A stretch of 7,248 nucleotides of DNA from an uncultured Eubacteriales bacterium (GTDB lineage Bacteria > Bacillota > Clostridia > Oscillospirales > CAG-272). The stretch lies in the NCBI GenBank assembly GCA_900556615.1, contig USPP01000075.1, positions 1 to 7,248 on the forward strand. Reading direction: 5' to 3'. Position numbers and translations under genes: made by a program. Of this stretch, positions 6,223 to 7,248 are shown piece by piece (positions within the stretch are counted from its first letter, which is position 1; the number at the start of each line of letters is the position of its first letter). The notes below the pieces were generated by a model that did no database searches, had not been told where the DNA came from, and saw only the letters and a list, made by a program, of their open reading frames with translations.

Positions 6223-7248
6223 ATGGTTTTTGAAAAGTACGCGGAACGTTTATATAAAAAAGTAGCGGAATTTCCTCAGCGGTATGCGCGATATATGTTT
6301 AACCGTGTCGGAACGCTCGAAAATCCTGTTTATCTTGAGACGAAAGAACATTTGAGGAATGTGCCCGAAGCCGGATGGAGGGAGATGTCCGGCGTACATG
6401 AGTGGAAGGGCGAATGGAACAATCTTTGGATAAAGGGTACTTATACCGTGCCTGAAAATCTGAAGGGGAAAAAACTGTATGCCATATCTGATTCGGGAGC
6501 TGTGGAGGTTCTGTTCTTCATTAACGGGAAACCGTCCGGAATTTTTAATAGCCGCGGAGATGAAATCGGAGGACTTCACAGCAATCGGCTGATTACTTTA
6601 TCCGCTGTTCCGGGTGAATGCTTTGAGCTTGCGTTTGAATGCTATGCGGGACATTTTTTTGCCGGAGACCAGCCTTTTGACAGATATGGGCAAATCGGAG
6701 AGCAGTATGATCCGCTGGAGGATTTCAGAAGACGGTATACGGGAACCGATATATGTGTAATCGATGAATCGGTTAAAGGATTCATATACGATCTCAAGAC
6801 TGTACTTCAGCTTGCAAAGCTTCCGGAGTCCGATATGATGAGAGCACGCGCTATGAATGCGCTGACAGAGGTCTTTAAAGTCGTATCGCAGTATCCTGCC
6901 GATATGGATGAATCGGATATTAGAGAGTCGGTTGCTGCCGGCAGAGAATATATGAAGGAGGTTCTCGGTATCGGCGGAAATGACGGAACACGCGGAAAAG
7001 TAGGCGTTATCGGTCATTCCCATATGGATACGGCTTGGCTGTGGCCGGTCAGTGAGACAATCAGAAAGTGTGCAAGGACATTTTCAAATGCTCTCGCTCT
7101 GATGGAGGAATATCCCGAGTACAAATTTATTCAGTCTTCGGTTCTGCATATTGAGTGGATGAGAAAATATTATCCCGATATTTTTAAAGAAATGAAAAAA
7201 CGGATATCGGAAGGCAGATATGAACCGAACGGCGCGGTATGGGTGGAG
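6223..7248 (+). CDS. GH38 alpha-mannosidase, N-terminal part (cut by window edge)
   Basis: The frame opens at ATG 6223, with AAGGA at 6207-6211 upstream, and stays open for 342 codons to the window end. Residues 1 to about 250 are the N-terminal beta-rich extension of bacterial, GH38 class II-like alpha-mannosidases (WIKGTYTVPENLKGK near 69, FFINGKPSGIF at 98-108). The catalytic domain then begins with GVIGHSHMDTAWLWP at 261-275: H267 and D269 match the zinc ligands of the HxHxD motif. GRYEPNGAVWVE at 331-342 is the stretch just before the nucleophilic aspartate, which would be only a few residues past the cut. Such enzymes release mannose from the non-reducing ends of alpha-mannosides and are normally about 850-1050 residues, so roughly two thirds is missing. 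No signal peptide is visible, so it is probably cytosolic. It follows the GH99-like gene by 3 bases, consistent with joint alpha-mannan or N-glycan breakdown. Confidence 0.93.
   Translation, partial: MVFEKYAERLYKKVAEFPQRYARYMFNRVGTLENPVYLETKEHLRNVPEAGWREMSGVHEWKGEWNNLWIKGTYTVPENLKGKKLYAISDSGAVEVLFFINGKPSGIFNSRGDEIGGLHSNRLITLSAVPGECFELAFECYAGHFFAGDQPFDRYGQIGEQYDPLEDFRRRYTGTDICVIDESVKGFIYDLKTVLQLAKLPESDMMRARAMNALTEVFKVVSQYPADMDESDIRESVAAGREYMKEVLGIGGNDGTRGKVGVIGHSHMDTAWLWPVSETIRKCARTFSNALALMEEYPEYKFIQSSVLHIEWMRKYYPDIFKEMKKRISEGRYEPNGAVWVE

Overview
The window looks like a chromosomal piece of an anaerobic, probably gut-associated Clostridia-type Firmicute (Oscillospiraceae or Lachnospiraceae would fit). 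I infer this from moderate, slightly AT-leaning composition, sigma-A-like promoters with 17-base spacers, purine-rich ribosome binding sites, and the gene families present. No rRNA, tRNA, CRISPR array or insertion sequence was found.

Layout: (1) 1-1480, minus strand: the N-terminal two thirds of tex, a nucleic-acid-binding transcription accessory protein, cut by the window edge. (2) 1481-1663: a compact divergent promoter region, with one good promoter for tex and one for rsgA. (3) 1664-2575, plus strand: rsgA, the circularly permuted GTPase of 30S ribosome maturation. (4) 2696-3763, plus strand: a PfoR-family / PTS EIIC-like polytopic membrane protein with its own promoter, followed by a tiny, apparently frameshifted reading frame and a strong intrinsic terminator. 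(5) About 3932-4967: roughly 1 kb with no intact gene. It holds a second terminator-like hairpin, a perfect 20-bp inverted repeat with an 8-base loop, and a short coding-looking remnant. (6) 4968-7248, plus strand: a promoter, a leader of about 130 bases, a GH99-like/WbsX-type protein, and 3 bases later the start of a GH38 alpha-mannosidase, cut by the window edge.

The left half is housekeeping (transcription and ribosome assembly). The right half starts what is probably an alpha-mannoside-degrading operon: a GH99-like enzyme acting on internal alpha-mannosyl linkages and a GH38 enzyme removing mannose from non-reducing ends. Neither protein has a visible signal peptide, so an intracellular role on imported oligosaccharides is likely; no transporter or regulator gene for it lies in the window. 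The intergenic kilobase is the main unexplained stretch. I see no convincing undescribed multi-gene system; the palindrome, the two small coding remnants and the leader of the mannosidase operon are the points worth a second look.
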